From positions 1 through 64,000 of the forward strand of contig CAISRC010000065.1 of NCBI GenBank assembly GCA_903887845.1: a DNA stretch of 64,000 nt, read 5' to 3'. This document shows positions 55,065 to 64,000 of this stretch, one piece after another. The notes beneath the pieces are model-generated. The model did no database searches, was not told the origin of the DNA, and saw only the letters and a list, made by a program, of their open reading frames with translations. Both the position numbers and the translations under genes were made by a program. Every line of letters starts with the position of its first letter. Position 1 is the stretch's first letter. Origin of the DNA: an uncultured Chlorobiaceae bacterium (GTDB lineage Bacteria; Bacteroidota; Chlorobiia; Chlorobiales; Chlorobiaceae).

Positions 55065-55598
55065 ATGAATTTTAATCCCTGGCACGACGTTGAGATAGGA
55101 GAAGGTCAGCCGAATATCGTTACTGCCATTATCGAGATTTCGAAGGGCAGTAGAACAAAATACGAGCTTGACAAAAAAACCGGAATGCTGAAGCTTGACC
55201 GGGTGCTTTTTTCCGCTGTTTTTTATCCGGCAAATTATGGCTTTATCCCGAAAACTCTCGGCGATGACCACGATCCGCTTGACATTCTTGTGATTTCCCA
55301 GTGTGACATTGTGCCAATGTGCATGGTGAGGGCAAGGGTAATCGGCGTTATGCGCATGATTGATCATGGAGAGGGAGATGACAAGATTATTGCCGTCGCT
55401 GAAGATGATGTCAGTATGAATAATATTCAAAATATTGACCAGTTGCCTCCGTACTTTGCGTCAGAGCTGAAGCACTTCTTTGAAGAGTACAAGGCCCTTG
55501 AGGAGAAAACTGTTCTTGTTGAAGAGTTTCAGAGCGCTGAAATTGCCCGACAGAGCATTGGCCATGCCATTGATAACTACAAAAAAGTTTATTCATAA
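55065..55598 (+). CDS. ppa: Inorganic pyrophosphatase (family I)
   Basis: ATG 55065 gives a 177-aa protein of standard length ([14 protein letters not shown]). It has [17 protein letters not shown], the active-site D-D-H-D-P-L-D-I-L ([11 protein letters not shown]) and the substrate loop Y-P-A-N-Y-G-F-I-P. It hydrolyses pyrophosphate to drive biosynthesis. It is followed by a bidirectional terminator. Confidence 0.96.
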   Translation: MNFNPWHDVEIGEGQPNIVTAIIEISKGSRTKYELDKKTGMLKLDRVLFSAVFYPANYGFIPKTLGDDHDPLDILVISQCDIVPMCMVRARVIGVMRMIDHGEGDDKIIAVAEDDVSMNNIQNIDQLPPYFASELKHFFEEYKALEEKTVLVEEFQSAEIARQSIGHAIDNYKKVYS

Positions 55599-55630
55599 AT
55601 AATGGGTTCCGGCCCCTGCGTTCAGGTTTA

Positions 55631-55670
55631 AAAAAAGCGGTCACTGATTTCAATCAATGACCGCTTTTTT
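55631..55670. terminator. Bidirectional intrinsic terminator between ppa and the aminotransferase gene
   Basis: A 13-bp perfect stem (55631-55643 with 55658-55670) has A6 on the left and T6 on the right, so it can end transcripts from both convergent genes. Confidence 0.9.
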
Positions 55671-55708
55671 CATTATACCACGGTGGTGATTTTCGGCCTC
55701 GGATGGGT

Positions 55709-56821
55709 TTACTCGAGCAGAACCGAGCAGATTTGCTCAATCTCCTCATTTTTCAGGTATGGATGCATCGGAAGCGAAAAGATTCGGCTGCTCAAATCTT
55801 CAGATACAGGAAAATCGCCAACGTTATAGTTGAGGAATGAATAGGCTTTCTGAAGATGGAGCGGAATTTTGTAGTAAATCATCGATGGAATTCCCGCTTG
55901 CTGCAGGGCCTGTATGAGCTTTTCACGCTCCGACGTTGAGTCGGCAAGGAGCGAGTATTGTGCCCAGGCCGAGCGATAGTTCTTCGGAATCCTCGGAACC
56001 ACAAACTTCTCCTGCAACAGGTTGCTGTAGGAGTCGGCAATGCGCTGGCGCGCGTCAAGTTCATCATCAAAAATGGTGAGCTTTTCAAGCAGAACCGCCG
56101 CCTGGATGGAATCAAGCCTTCCGTTGATGCCGATACGGACATTGCTGTATTTGTCGACACCGCTTCCATGAACCCGTATTGACCTCAACAGGCTATCAAG
56201 CTCATCATCATCGGTGAAAATTGCTCCGCCATCACCATAACAGCCAAGTGGTTTTGCCGGGAAAAACGACGTGGCCCCGACTAGTCCGAAACTTCCCGCT
56301 TTGTGTCCACGGAAACTGCTGCCGAAGCTCTGGGCGGCATCCTCAAGAATCCAGAGTCTGTAATCGTCAGCGACAGTCGAGAGTCGTTCATAATCAGCAG
56401 GCAGACCGAACAGATCAACGGGAATGATTGCTTTTGGTTTTAATCCGCGCTGCACGGCTTCATCGACAGCGTGACCGACAAGCTCTGGATCGATGTTGAA
56501 CGTATCGGGACAAACATCAACAAATACAGGGGTGGCACCCGTGAGGCTGATCACTTCAGCCGTTGCGACAAAAGTAAACGGTGTGGTCATCACGGCGTCT
56601 CCAGGGCCGATGCCTTTGGCAAGCAGAGGCATGAGCAGCGCATCAGTTCCGGAGGAGCAGGAGACACAGTGCCGTGAGCCGACATACGAGGCAAGGCGTG
56701 ATTCAAGTTCGGTCACCTCCGGCCCCATGATAAACTGGCCATTGTCGAGAATGCCCTCTATTCGTTGAAGAAGTGCGGTGCGTATACGCTCTTTTTGAGA
56801 AAGCAGGTCAATAAATTGCAT
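55709..56821 (-). CDS. DegT/DnrJ/EryC1/StrS-family sugar aminotransferase
   Basis: The 370-aa PLP enzyme aminates nucleotide-linked keto-sugars. Landmarks are GTDALLMPLLA near residue 60, DAAQSFGSSFRGHKAG with the PLP-contacting Asp, the Lys in SFFPAKPLGCYGDGGA that forms the Schiff base, and G-I-N-G-R-L-D-S-I-Q-A-A-V-L. It probably contributes an amino-sugar to lipopolysaccharide or another glycan. It stands alone. Confidence 0.92.
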   Translation of the reverse strand: MQFIDLLSQKERIRTALLQRIEGILDNGQFIMGPEVTELESRLASYVGSRHCVSCSSGTDALLMPLLAKGIGPGDAVMTTPFTFVATAEVISLTGATPVFVDVCPDTFNIDPELVGHAVDEAVQRGLKPKAIIPVDLFGLPADYERLSTVADDYRLWILEDAAQSFGSSFRGHKAGSFGLVGATSFFPAKPLGCYGDGGAIFTDDDELDSLLRSIRVHGSGVDKYSNVRIGINGRLDSIQAAVLLEKLTIFDDELDARQRIADSYSNLLQEKFVVPRIPKNYRSAWAQYSLLADSTSEREKLIQALQQAGIPSMIYYKIPLHLQKAYSFLNYNVGDFPVSEDLSSRIFSLPMHPYLKNEEIEQICSVLLE

Positions 56822-56997
56822 AAGGTGTCTTCATTGAAATCTGTAAAAACTGTTTTTCAAAATACAGATTCTTTCGGGATAGTTATATGGTGTAATTCTA
56901 TTATTCTGCAAGTTTGACATTTTGCTCTCTTCCTCATTTTTATGTAACTATAGGCTAAACAAGCAACAGTAATCTCAAGATAATCTGATCAACAACA

Positions 56998-58419
56998 ATG
57001 AGTTCCTTCTACTTTCTCGGTATCGGCGGAACGGCTATGGCTTCAGTTGCCGTAGCACTCTCCCATGCAGGTCATGCCGTTACCGGTTCTGATACACAGC
57101 TCTATCCTCCGATGAGCACTTATCTTGACGAGCACAATATCCGGTACTTCAAAGGTTTTTCCGAGAAGAACCTCCAGAGAGCTTCACCTGACGCTGTCAT
57201 TGTCGGCAATGCGATAAGCCGTGGAAATCCTGAACTCGAATATGCCCTTGACCACCACGTTGAACTTATTTCCATGCCGGATCTGGTAAGGCATCACCTT
57301 ATCGGACAAAATACCTCAATTGTGGTTGCCGGCACGCATGGTAAAACGACAACAACTTCTCTCGTTACATGGCTGCTTGAAGATGGTGGCCTTAAACCGG
57401 GATTTCTGGTTGGCGGCATTCCTGAAAACTTCTCCATTGGCTGCCGGGCTTCGGGACGCATAGAAGAGGGCTTTTTTGTGACGGAAGGCGATGAATACGA
57501 TACCGCTTTTTTCGATAAAAGAAGCAAATTTCTGCTCTATCGCCCTGACATCGCCATTATTAATAATATCGAATTTGACCACGCCGATATTTTTGATTCT
57601 CTTGAAGATATCAAGCGCAGTTTCAGGCTTTTTGTCAACCTGATTCCCCGAAGTGGCACACTTCTTGTAAATGGAGATGATCCCGTGGCTGTCGATATTG
57701 CCTCTCGTGCTTTCTGCAAAGTTGAACGGTTCGGGTTGAGTACGGAGTCGGAGTGGAGCGCCCTCAACATAAGAGTAGAGAGCGAAGCCTCAACATTCGA
57801 CCTTTTCTATCAGGGGACATGCCTTGGCCCCATCCGAGTCCCGCTTTTCGGCAATTACAATATCCTGAACACCCTTGCGGCTATTGCAGCAGCAACTCGA
57901 ACGGGTCTGCCCCTTGATGCCATAACACGAGCCATGCCTCGTTTCAAGCGACCCAAAAGACGTATGGAAATTGTCGGAACCTACTGCCGGAACATCACCC
58001 TTATTGAGGATTTTGCTCATCACCCGACGGCAATCAGGGTGACGCTTGAAGCTCTCGGGCAGCTTTATGCCGGGCGGCGAATTATCACCTGTTTTGAGCC
58101 GCGTTCAAATACCACGACGCGGAACATTTTTCAGCAGGAGCTTTCAGAATGTTTTGGGCCAGCCTCAATTGTGGTTATGGGAAAGGTTCACCGGCCGGAG
58201 CGTTATGCGCCTGAACAATCGCTTAATACCACTCAACTCAAACAGGAGCTTGAACAACAGGGGAAAATGGTTTTTCTTGCCGGTCAGGACTCTGCAAAGT
58301 ATCCTGCAGATATTGTTGAATTTTTGCAACCTGAACTGAGAGAAGGAGATGTCGTTGTTGTGCTCAGCAATGGCAGTTTCGGCGGGTTGAAAAACTTGTT
58401 GATGGAGAGTCTGGGGTGA
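56998..58419 (+). CDS. mpl: UDP-N-acetylmuramate:L-Ala-gamma-D-Glu-meso-DAP ligase
   Basis: The 473-aa Mur-ligase homologue reuses peptidoglycan tripeptide. It has the N-terminal LGIGGTAMAS, the ATP-binding GTHGKTTTT (112-120), E-G-D-E-Y-D-T-A-F-F, and the DFAHHPTAI motif common to MurC and Mpl. The T-E-G-D-E-Y-D-T-A-F-F-D-K-R-S-K motif and overall length support Mpl over MurC. Confidence 0.9.
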   Translation: MSSFYFLGIGGTAMASVAVALSHAGHAVTGSDTQLYPPMSTYLDEHNIRYFKGFSEKNLQRASPDAVIVGNAISRGNPELEYALDHHVELISMPDLVRHHLIGQNTSIVVAGTHGKTTTTSLVTWLLEDGGLKPGFLVGGIPENFSIGCRASGRIEEGFFVTEGDEYDTAFFDKRSKFLLYRPDIAIINNIEFDHADIFDSLEDIKRSFRLFVNLIPRSGTLLVNGDDPVAVDIASRAFCKVERFGLSTESEWSALNIRVESEASTFDLFYQGTCLGPIRVPLFGNYNILNTLAAIAAATRTGLPLDAITRAMPRFKRPKRRMEIVGTYCRNITLIEDFAHHPTAIRVTLEALGQLYAGRRIITCFEPRSNTTTRNIFQQELSECFGPASIVVMGKVHRPERYAPEQSLNTTQLKQELEQQGKMVFLAGQDSAKYPADIVEFLQPELREGDVVVVLSNGSFGGLKNLLMESLG

Positions 58420-58548
58420 ATGCGGGCGCCTGATTGAACGAGATTATTACGCAAAATAAAGCGGATTGAATTACTGAAAAAAATATTAGCGCTGTACAAA
58501 AGAATTCCGGTTTCAAATTATCTTTATAAGTAGTATTTTGAGCGATAA

Positions 58549-59619
<1,071 letters not shown>

Positions 59620-59645
59620 AAACCACTCTTCTGAGAGGTAATTGT

Positions 59646-59677
59646 AAAAAGGCGCTCTCATAGGGCGCCTTTTTTTT
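59646..59677 (+). terminator. Rho-independent terminator after gap
   Basis: A 10-bp stem (59646-59655 with 59665-59674) and a 9-base loop are followed by further T residues, 26 bases after the stop. Confidence 0.88.
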
Positions 59678-59763
59678 ATACTTTACTTTTCTACTAAGTC
59701 AAGTCCAGTCCAGTGTTTCAACGCAACTATGCTTTTTTCCTATAACACACACAGCTACTACCC

Positions 59764-60216
59764 ATGAAAGCCATAATTCTCTACGACAGCAAGACTTCAG
59801 GTGGATCAACCGACAGACTCATTGATGCTATCGGTCGGACACTTGCAGAAACAGGAGCTTACGTTGAAAAAGCAAAATGCAAGAGTACCGGCGACTACAG
59901 TTTTGTCAAGGATTTTGACGTCGTTATCATGGGCGCCCCGATTTACTATCTCGTGGTATCGTCCGAACTTCTTGGTGCCCTGATGCAAAGCAACCTTAAA
60001 AGCTCTCTTCAAGGGAAAAAAATTGCACTTTTCCTTTCTTGCGGCAGTCCGGAACTGATGGCAAATCTCCTCTATCTTCCACAGTTGAAACTTAACCTGA
60101 TCGGCAGCACCATTATTGCTGAAAAAATTTTTGCTCCTGATCAGATTTCAGATCCTGCCGTCATAGCAAAATATGTCGATGAGCTGAACAATGCCTATAA
60201 TAAAGATGGGCAGTAG
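59764..60216 (+). CDS. Flavodoxin-like protein
   Basis: The 150-aa protein has a flavodoxin fold. The N-terminal strand-loop AIILYDSKTSGGSTDRL corresponds to the FMN phosphate loop (usually T/S-x-T-G-x-T). Later segments DVVIMGAPIYY and IALFLSCGSP match the flanking flavin loops; the shape is closer to flavodoxin_5/HemG-type proteins than to classical flavodoxin. It probably binds FMN and carries out electron transfer or quinone reduction. No partner is adjacent. Confidence 0.7.
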   Translation: MKAIILYDSKTSGGSTDRLIDAIGRTLAETGAYVEKAKCKSTGDYSFVKDFDVVIMGAPIYYLVVSSELLGALMQSNLKSSLQGKKIALFLSCGSPELMANLLYLPQLKLNLIGSTIIAEKIFAPDQISDPAVIAKYVDELNNAYNKDGQ

Positions 60217-60420
60217 TCTAATAAATTAAGCCTGAAAGCTCTTCTGATATAAAAAATGCGCTCTGGTGAGGAAAATGCCATAATTTATATACTTCATGCT
60301 GTAAAAAGCTGAAAAAGTCTATATTGAGTCGTTTTCCAATACCTTGTCTGCTTGTACCTTTGGGAATGAAGGTAAATGTTCACCGAAGCAGTTCAGTACG
60401 ACAAGCTAATTTTATATCAC

Positions 60421-60443
60421 GATCAGATCATGTGATCAGATCA
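60421..60443. repeat. Direct repeat upstream of the malic enzyme gene
   Basis: GATCAGATCA occurs at 60421-60430 and again at 60434-60443, 13 bases apart, and ends 13 bases before the GTG start. The block is also partly palindromic. It may be an operator, or part of the leader. Confidence 0.35.
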
Positions 60444-60456
60444 CGACAGGGAGTCA

Positions 60457-61671
60457 GTGTTGACACAGAAGGATTATTCAAAAAAATCAATAGAGTTACA
60501 TCTCAGAACAAGGGGTAAGATTGAAATAAAGTCGAAGGTTGATTTAATGACCACAAACGACTTGTCGTTGGCTTATACGCCTGGTGTGGCTGCTGTTTGC
60601 ATGGAAATAGGCCTGGACAAGCAAAAATCCTATACCTTGACCAATCGGGCCAACCAGGTTGCGATTGTTACGGATGGAACGGCGATTCTTGGTCTTGGCG
60701 ACCTTGGCCCGGAAGCGGCGATGCCGGTCATGGAAGGCAAATCCATAATTTTTAAGGAGTTTGCTGATATTGACGCAATTCCGCTCTGCATCAATTCTAC
60801 TGATGTTGAAGATATTGTGAAATTCTGCAAGCTTATAGAGCCAAGTTTTGCAGGCATAAACCTTGAAGATATTTCAGCACCGCGCTGTTTTGAAATTTTT
60901 GAACGACTTGAAAAAGAGTTGTCAATTCCAGTTTTTCATGACGATCAGGATGGAACGGCTATTGTTACTTTGGCGGCTATCATCAATGCCTGTCGTGTAA
61001 CCGGACGGAAGCTGAAAGAGTTATCCGTTGTCATTAACGGGGCCGGGGCTGCGGGTATTGCCATCGCAAGGCTCTTGATTCATGCGAAGGTCAAGGAGGT
61101 GGTTCTGGTTGATACGCAGGGTGCAATTTACGATGGCCGTCCTGGCATGAATGCGATGAAACAGGACATCGCAGAAATCAGTAACAAGGCGAAGCATCGT
61201 GGTGATTTGCAGAGTACATTGATTGGCGCAGATGTTTTTGTCGGTGTCTCTATCGGCAATATTGTGACTCCCGCAATGATTGAAGGAATGAACAGTTCAC
61301 CGTTTGTCTTTGCCATGGCCAATCCGGAACCGGAAATCATGCCTGAGCTTGCCTACAAGGCTGGCGCCAGCATTGTGGGAACAGGTCGGTCAGATATGCC
61401 AAACCAGGTGAATAATGCGCTTGTGTTTCCCGGATTGTTCCGGGGCCTTTTTACAAGCGGCATAAAAAAAGTTACTCCGGAAATCAAAATGGCTGTGGCG
61501 ACCTCAATTGCCTACTCCATTGAACCGACACACGGCCACCTGATGCCGACCACCTTTAATAAAGATGTTGTGCGCAATATCGTCAACGTTATTGCTAAAA
61601 CGGAAGGGGAGTCTGGCTGCACCGGTGATGAATGTGAGCTGGAAGAGCTTCTGGCTGGATTGGTCAACTGA
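60457..61671 (+). CDS. NAD(P)-dependent malic enzyme
   Basis: The 404-aa protein decarboxylates malate to pyruvate. The start is GTG 60457, with an AGGGAG-like ribosome-binding site. It has SLAYTPGVA, TDGTAILGLGDLGP, the metal-site F-H-D-D-Q-D-G-T-A-I-V, the Rossmann loop INGAGAAGIA and A-M-A-N-P-E-P-E-I. The length fits the short bacterial malic enzymes without the phosphotransacetylase-like extension. The C-terminus has an acidic Cys-containing tail (G-C-T-G-D-E-C-E-L-E-E). Confidence 0.94.
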   Translation: MLTQKDYSKKSIELHLRTRGKIEIKSKVDLMTTNDLSLAYTPGVAAVCMEIGLDKQKSYTLTNRANQVAIVTDGTAILGLGDLGPEAAMPVMEGKSIIFKEFADIDAIPLCINSTDVEDIVKFCKLIEPSFAGINLEDISAPRCFEIFERLEKELSIPVFHDDQDGTAIVTLAAIINACRVTGRKLKELSVVINGAGAAGIAIARLLIHAKVKEVVLVDTQGAIYDGRPGMNAMKQDIAEISNKAKHRGDLQSTLIGADVFVGVSIGNIVTPAMIEGMNSSPFVFAMANPEPEIMPELAYKAGASIVGTGRSDMPNQVNNALVFPGLFRGLFTSGIKKVTPEIKMAVATSIAYSIEPTHGHLMPTTFNKDVVRNIVNVIAKTEGESGCTGDECELEELLAGLVN

Positions 61672-61721
61672 ATACAGAAGCAAAAGAAAACAACAGGAAG
61701 ATACCAAAACCGATGCATAAG

Positions 61722-61760
61722 AAACTGTCGGGCAACGGTCCTATCGTTGCCCGACAGTTT
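61722..61760. terminator. Strong bidirectional hairpin between malic enzyme and caspase-like genes
   Basis: A 16-bp perfect stem (61722-61737 with 61745-61760) with a 7-base loop lies between two convergent genes. A and T runs flank it weakly (AAA left, TTT right), so it can terminate in both directions. Confidence 0.85.
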
Positions 61761-61763
61761 TGG

Positions 61764-62591
61764 CTATTTGGGGGAAATTCCCCGCTGAGTGGCAGGGCAC
61801 TCAAGCTGTGCAACCTGTGAATAATGATTGGTTGAGAGATCCGTATTTACCTTCTTGAGGAGATCGTTCCGCGAGATCTTGTTTTTTGCAGCGTCGGTTT
61901 CCGTGGCCCAGTAATAAGTGAAGGCGCCATGATAGTTGCCGCCGATATAGGCATCGGCGCTGGTCTGGTTGTCCCGACAGGCGCCCCAGAGTATGACGTT
62001 CTTGGCTGCCTTATCCAGCACACGGGTACGCAAACCTCGGACCATTAGGGGCATTACCTTATCGCATGCCTCTTTGGATGGCGGCGCGATATAGCGTGGA
62101 CGGCGATCTGGCATGAGGTCCATGGCCTTGAGGCCAGTGCCCGAATGACAGGTGTCCAGATACACTTCTACAAGAACGTTGTCCGGCACCTGCGCAAAGA
62201 GATCATGCAGTTCGTCGTCAAGGATGACGTGATTCGGATCCCATTGGCCGCTTTTTGCCGCCAGGTCATGGGGGCAAAAAGCCTCGTCATAATGATCGGG
62301 CTCATCACCGTTCTTGTCGGGCACCTGGGTGCCGTGACTCGACAGGCTGAACACCAGATAGCTGTACTTGCCGGTCTTGGCTCCATTGACCATGGCAGTC
62401 AACTCAGCCATTATAGCCTGCTTGGTGGCTTGGGCATCGGCCAGGATTTTGATATCTCCTGCAACAAAGCCAAGATATTTTGTGAGGATGCCGACCATCT
62501 GGTTGGCATCGTTGACACATCCGTGCAAGGTGCTGCCGGGATAGTTCTTGAAAAGATTGATCCCAACGCAAAGCGCTTTACGGTTTGACAT
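61764..62591 (-). CDS. Caspase-like cysteine protease (bacterial metacaspase, C14)
   Basis: The 275-aa protein begins like a p20 caspase domain (KALCVGINLF, then H-G-C-V-N-D-A). The catalytic His86 is in LSSHGTQV and the catalytic Cys148 in YLDTCHSGTG; the acidic D-D-E-L segment between them resembles the calcium-binding part of metacaspases. No signal peptide, repeat or effector domain is attached, unlike many bacterial caspase fusions. It sits alone next to an attC-like site. Bacterial caspase-like proteins take part in regulated proteolysis and some in phage defence; a role here is not shown. Confidence 0.88.
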   Translation of the reverse strand: MSNRKALCVGINLFKNYPGSTLHGCVNDANQMVGILTKYLGFVAGDIKILADAQATKQAIMAELTAMVNGAKTGKYSYLVFSLSSHGTQVPDKNGDEPDHYDEAFCPHDLAAKSGQWDPNHVILDDELHDLFAQVPDNVLVEVYLDTCHSGTGLKAMDLMPDRRPRYIAPPSKEACDKVMPLMVRGLRTRVLDKAAKNVILWGACRDNQTSADAYIGGNYHGAFTYYWATETDAAKNKISRNDLLKKVNTDLSTNHYSQVAQLECPATQRGISPK

Positions 62592-63187
62592 TTTAGTCTC
62601 CTGAGATAAGTGAATAAGTAAAAACTATCGCGTTTATTACAGTAATGGTGGTTTTGAAGCTTAATCAATAGCAACCTGTATTATGCAATCATATATATCA
62701 CCTCCTTGCTCTCTTTCCTGTTGCCAGCGATCAAAGAAGCACAAGCGGGGGATCGGGCCTTGCTCGTGAAACAACCGTTCCTGTCCGCTGTCGGGTTGAC
62801 TGCCTTGTTAGGCCTCGGCTTCAATTTTCCCGATGACATTATGACGATGCCTTGCTACTTCATATATTATTCGAATAAAATCCAAGCAGTTACAGAAGAC
62901 GGGATGCTCTTGTTTACAAATTTTTTTTTATTCTTTCTGTCCTTATAATAATCACTCTATTTATCTGTAAAAACAAGGGCTTTTATCAGTATTCGGCCTG
63001 TTTTATTGCGATATAACTAATATGGTTATATTTTTGCCCGGGAAATTATGTCGGTTCGCAATCAAGCAGTCTCGTTTTTGAAGTCTTTACTGGAGAACGC
63101 GTCACCAAATGGATTGAGAATTCCCCCGCCGGTAATTCCTTCAATCGTTTAACTGTCGCTAAGTGACCGTTGGTTCTTTGTTTTGAG
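62592..63187. other. About 600 bases without a convincing gene
   Basis: An 80-codon plus-strand frame (62706-62948, TTG start) lacks a ribosome-binding site and family resemblance. A 34-codon frame (63048-63152, ATG) encodes MSVRNQAVSFLKSLLENAS and a Pro-rich tail and could be a micro-peptide; support is weak. A GTTAGGC heptamer at 62807-62813 matches the attC core but has no partner nearby. The promoter of the caspase-like gene should lie at 62592-62700. Confidence 0.35.
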
Positions 63188-63282
63188 GTCTAACGCTTCC
63201 TTTCAACGCCCCGAGCCACCCCACGAAGCATAAAAACGCCAAATTGCTTCGTGGAGCGGGTACGCTGAAAAACGGGTTAGGC
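63188..63282. other. Integron attC-like recombination site
   Basis: The 95-base segment begins with GTCTAAC (RYYYAAC core) at 63188-63194 and ends with GTTAGGC (GTTRRRY core) at 63276-63282. The two halves are imperfect reverse complements along almost their whole length, with a perfect 10-bp central stem (63221-63230 with 63245-63254) and a second pairing (TTTCAACG region with CGCTGAAAA). This single-strand hairpin with bulges is the design used by integron integrases. The ends are nearly symmetric, so orientation is uncertain; one reading places it 59 bases after the amylase stop. No integrase gene is in the window. Confidence 0.65.
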
Positions 63283-63341
63283 GCTGATGGCATAAATTAA
63301 TCGATTAGGGTTCAACATGCCCCTTCAGAATTGATTCGATC

Positions 63342-64000
63342 TCATTCACCGATCAAGGCATCAGGCACTTTGATAGTCACTGGTTTCTTGTAAACAGGAA
63401 TTGAAAAGGCTTTCGCAATGGATGCCTGTTTTACCCTGGGATTTCCGGGGATCTTGTCCCAAACCTTCCATCCATTCCCTGCAGCATATTCCCGGTAATC
63501 CTTGTAATTAGAGTCGGATGGCTGCCAATCTGCGTCGCTCCCACCCACTCGTACGTATAGTTCACCACCATTTTTGCCTGTGACACACGCCGCATAGACT
63601 CCGCGTTGTTGGGCATTTTGCTGGGTATAAACGGTACTTCCAGCATTCACTCCTGCGACTTTACGGGCATTGATTAATGCCTTAATTTTCGCTCTGAGAT
63701 CGGTGCCCCAGTCAAAATAATGCTTCCAGTAAACGCAGGGTACCCCAGGATGTGTCAGGGTATAGGCATATCCTTGCTCCACTTCCCAATTATTGAGAAA
63801 ACTGTCGCGCTCGTTGTGAGGCTGGGGTGAACCATCTTCGTTTGTTCGATAACCGGTATCGTGATTTTCAAGGAAGGTGACGGCTTTGTTTTTCCATGGT
63901 ACGCCATCAGTGTTGTCGCCGACCATGCCAATCCCGTTCCCGGATCCGTACAGCGCGGCGTAGTTGCCCTTATTGTCTTTCAAGGTGAAATAAGTAGTGA
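63342..64000 (-). CDS. GH13 alpha-amylase, C-terminal part (cut by window edge)
   Basis: The frame is open to the window edge, so the gene begins beyond 64000; the in-frame TTG at 63983 is not its start. The visible ~219 residues contain the conserved AVTFLENHDTG (catalytic-site H-D), then YAYTLTHPGVPCVYWKHYFDWG and LINARKVAGV, closely patterned on maltotetraose-type and plant-like GH13 amylases. A C-terminal beta domain follows (ELYVRVGGSDADW). The catalytic Asp and Glu lie outside the window. It probably hydrolyses starch or glycogen-type glucans. Confidence 0.88.
   Translation of the reverse strand, partial: TTYFTLKDNKGNYAALYGSGNGIGMVGDNTDGVPWKNKAVTFLENHDTGYRTNEDGSPQPHNERDSFLNNWEVEQGYAYTLTHPGVPCVYWKHYFDWGTDLRAKIKALINARKVAGVNAGSTVYTQQNAQQRGVYAACVTGKNGGELYVRVGGSDADWQPSDSNYKDYREYAAGNGWKVWDKIPGNPRVKQASIAKAFSIPVYKKPVTIKVPDALIGE

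Noticed and set aside
62807-62813. Second GTTAGGC core that might mark another attC site
   Set aside because: No RYYYAAC core within a fitting distance and only weak internal pairing.
62706-62948. 80-codon plus-strand frame between the caspase-like gene and the attC-like site
   Set aside because: TTG start without ribosome-binding site, no recognisable protein pattern; possible cassette debris only.

Overview
The window reads as a chromosomal piece of a green sulfur bacterium (Chlorobiaceae: Chlorobium, Pelodictyon or a close relative). The evidence is a PucC/BCH2-type pigment-complex MFS protein beside anaerobe-style enzymes (a 2x[4Fe-4S] nitroreductase, a radical SAM protein) and ordinary Gram-negative housekeeping genes. 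This assignment comes from gene content and general family knowledge, not from a database search. No rRNA or tRNA gene was recognised.

Layout. 1-2324: a scrapyard holding the end of an IS4-type transposase, a broken Sel1-repeat gene next to an intact relative, a LigA BRCT-tail remnant and a decayed toxin-antitoxin pair. 2396-10484 (minus strand): a six-gene surface-glycan operon with a polytopic membrane protein, a processive hyaluronan/cellulose-synthase-like GT2, a secreted NodB deacetylase fused to a glycosidase-like domain, a GT-C glycosyltransferase, a GtrB-like GT2 and a GtrA-like flippase. 10886-16212: an M16 peptidase and small exported or outer-membrane proteins, with a 28-bp perfect inverted repeat between them. 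16731-28006: housekeeping genes def-fmt-lepA-lepB, trpE, a DegQ-type protease, greA, a small Sm-like protein, tpiA, and thiC behind a TPP riboswitch with an unusual core. 28302-31855: a FetAB-type exporter whose permease is broken, a ferredoxin-nitroreductase and an M24 peptidase.

31901-45218 is a defence island. It carries a type I restriction-modification system (hsdR, hsdM, hsdS) interspersed with a zinc metallopeptidase gene, a RelE/XRE toxin-antitoxin pair and a KilA-N gene. These are followed by a SIR2 NADase-like protein fused to a Cache-like sensor, an ATP-binding wHTH regulator that looks N-terminally truncated, and a VapBC pair. The SIR2-Cache protein is the best candidate for a little-described system.

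45777-61671: further core genes (recD2, pucC-like, radical SAM, a DUF4405-response regulator-kinase operon, ppk2, hisF, ppa, a DegT-type aminotransferase, mpl, gap, a flavodoxin-like gene, malic enzyme). 61764-64000: a bacterial caspase-like protease, a 95-bp integron attC-like site and the 3' part of a GH13 amylase gene that runs off the window, which together suggest another acquired segment.
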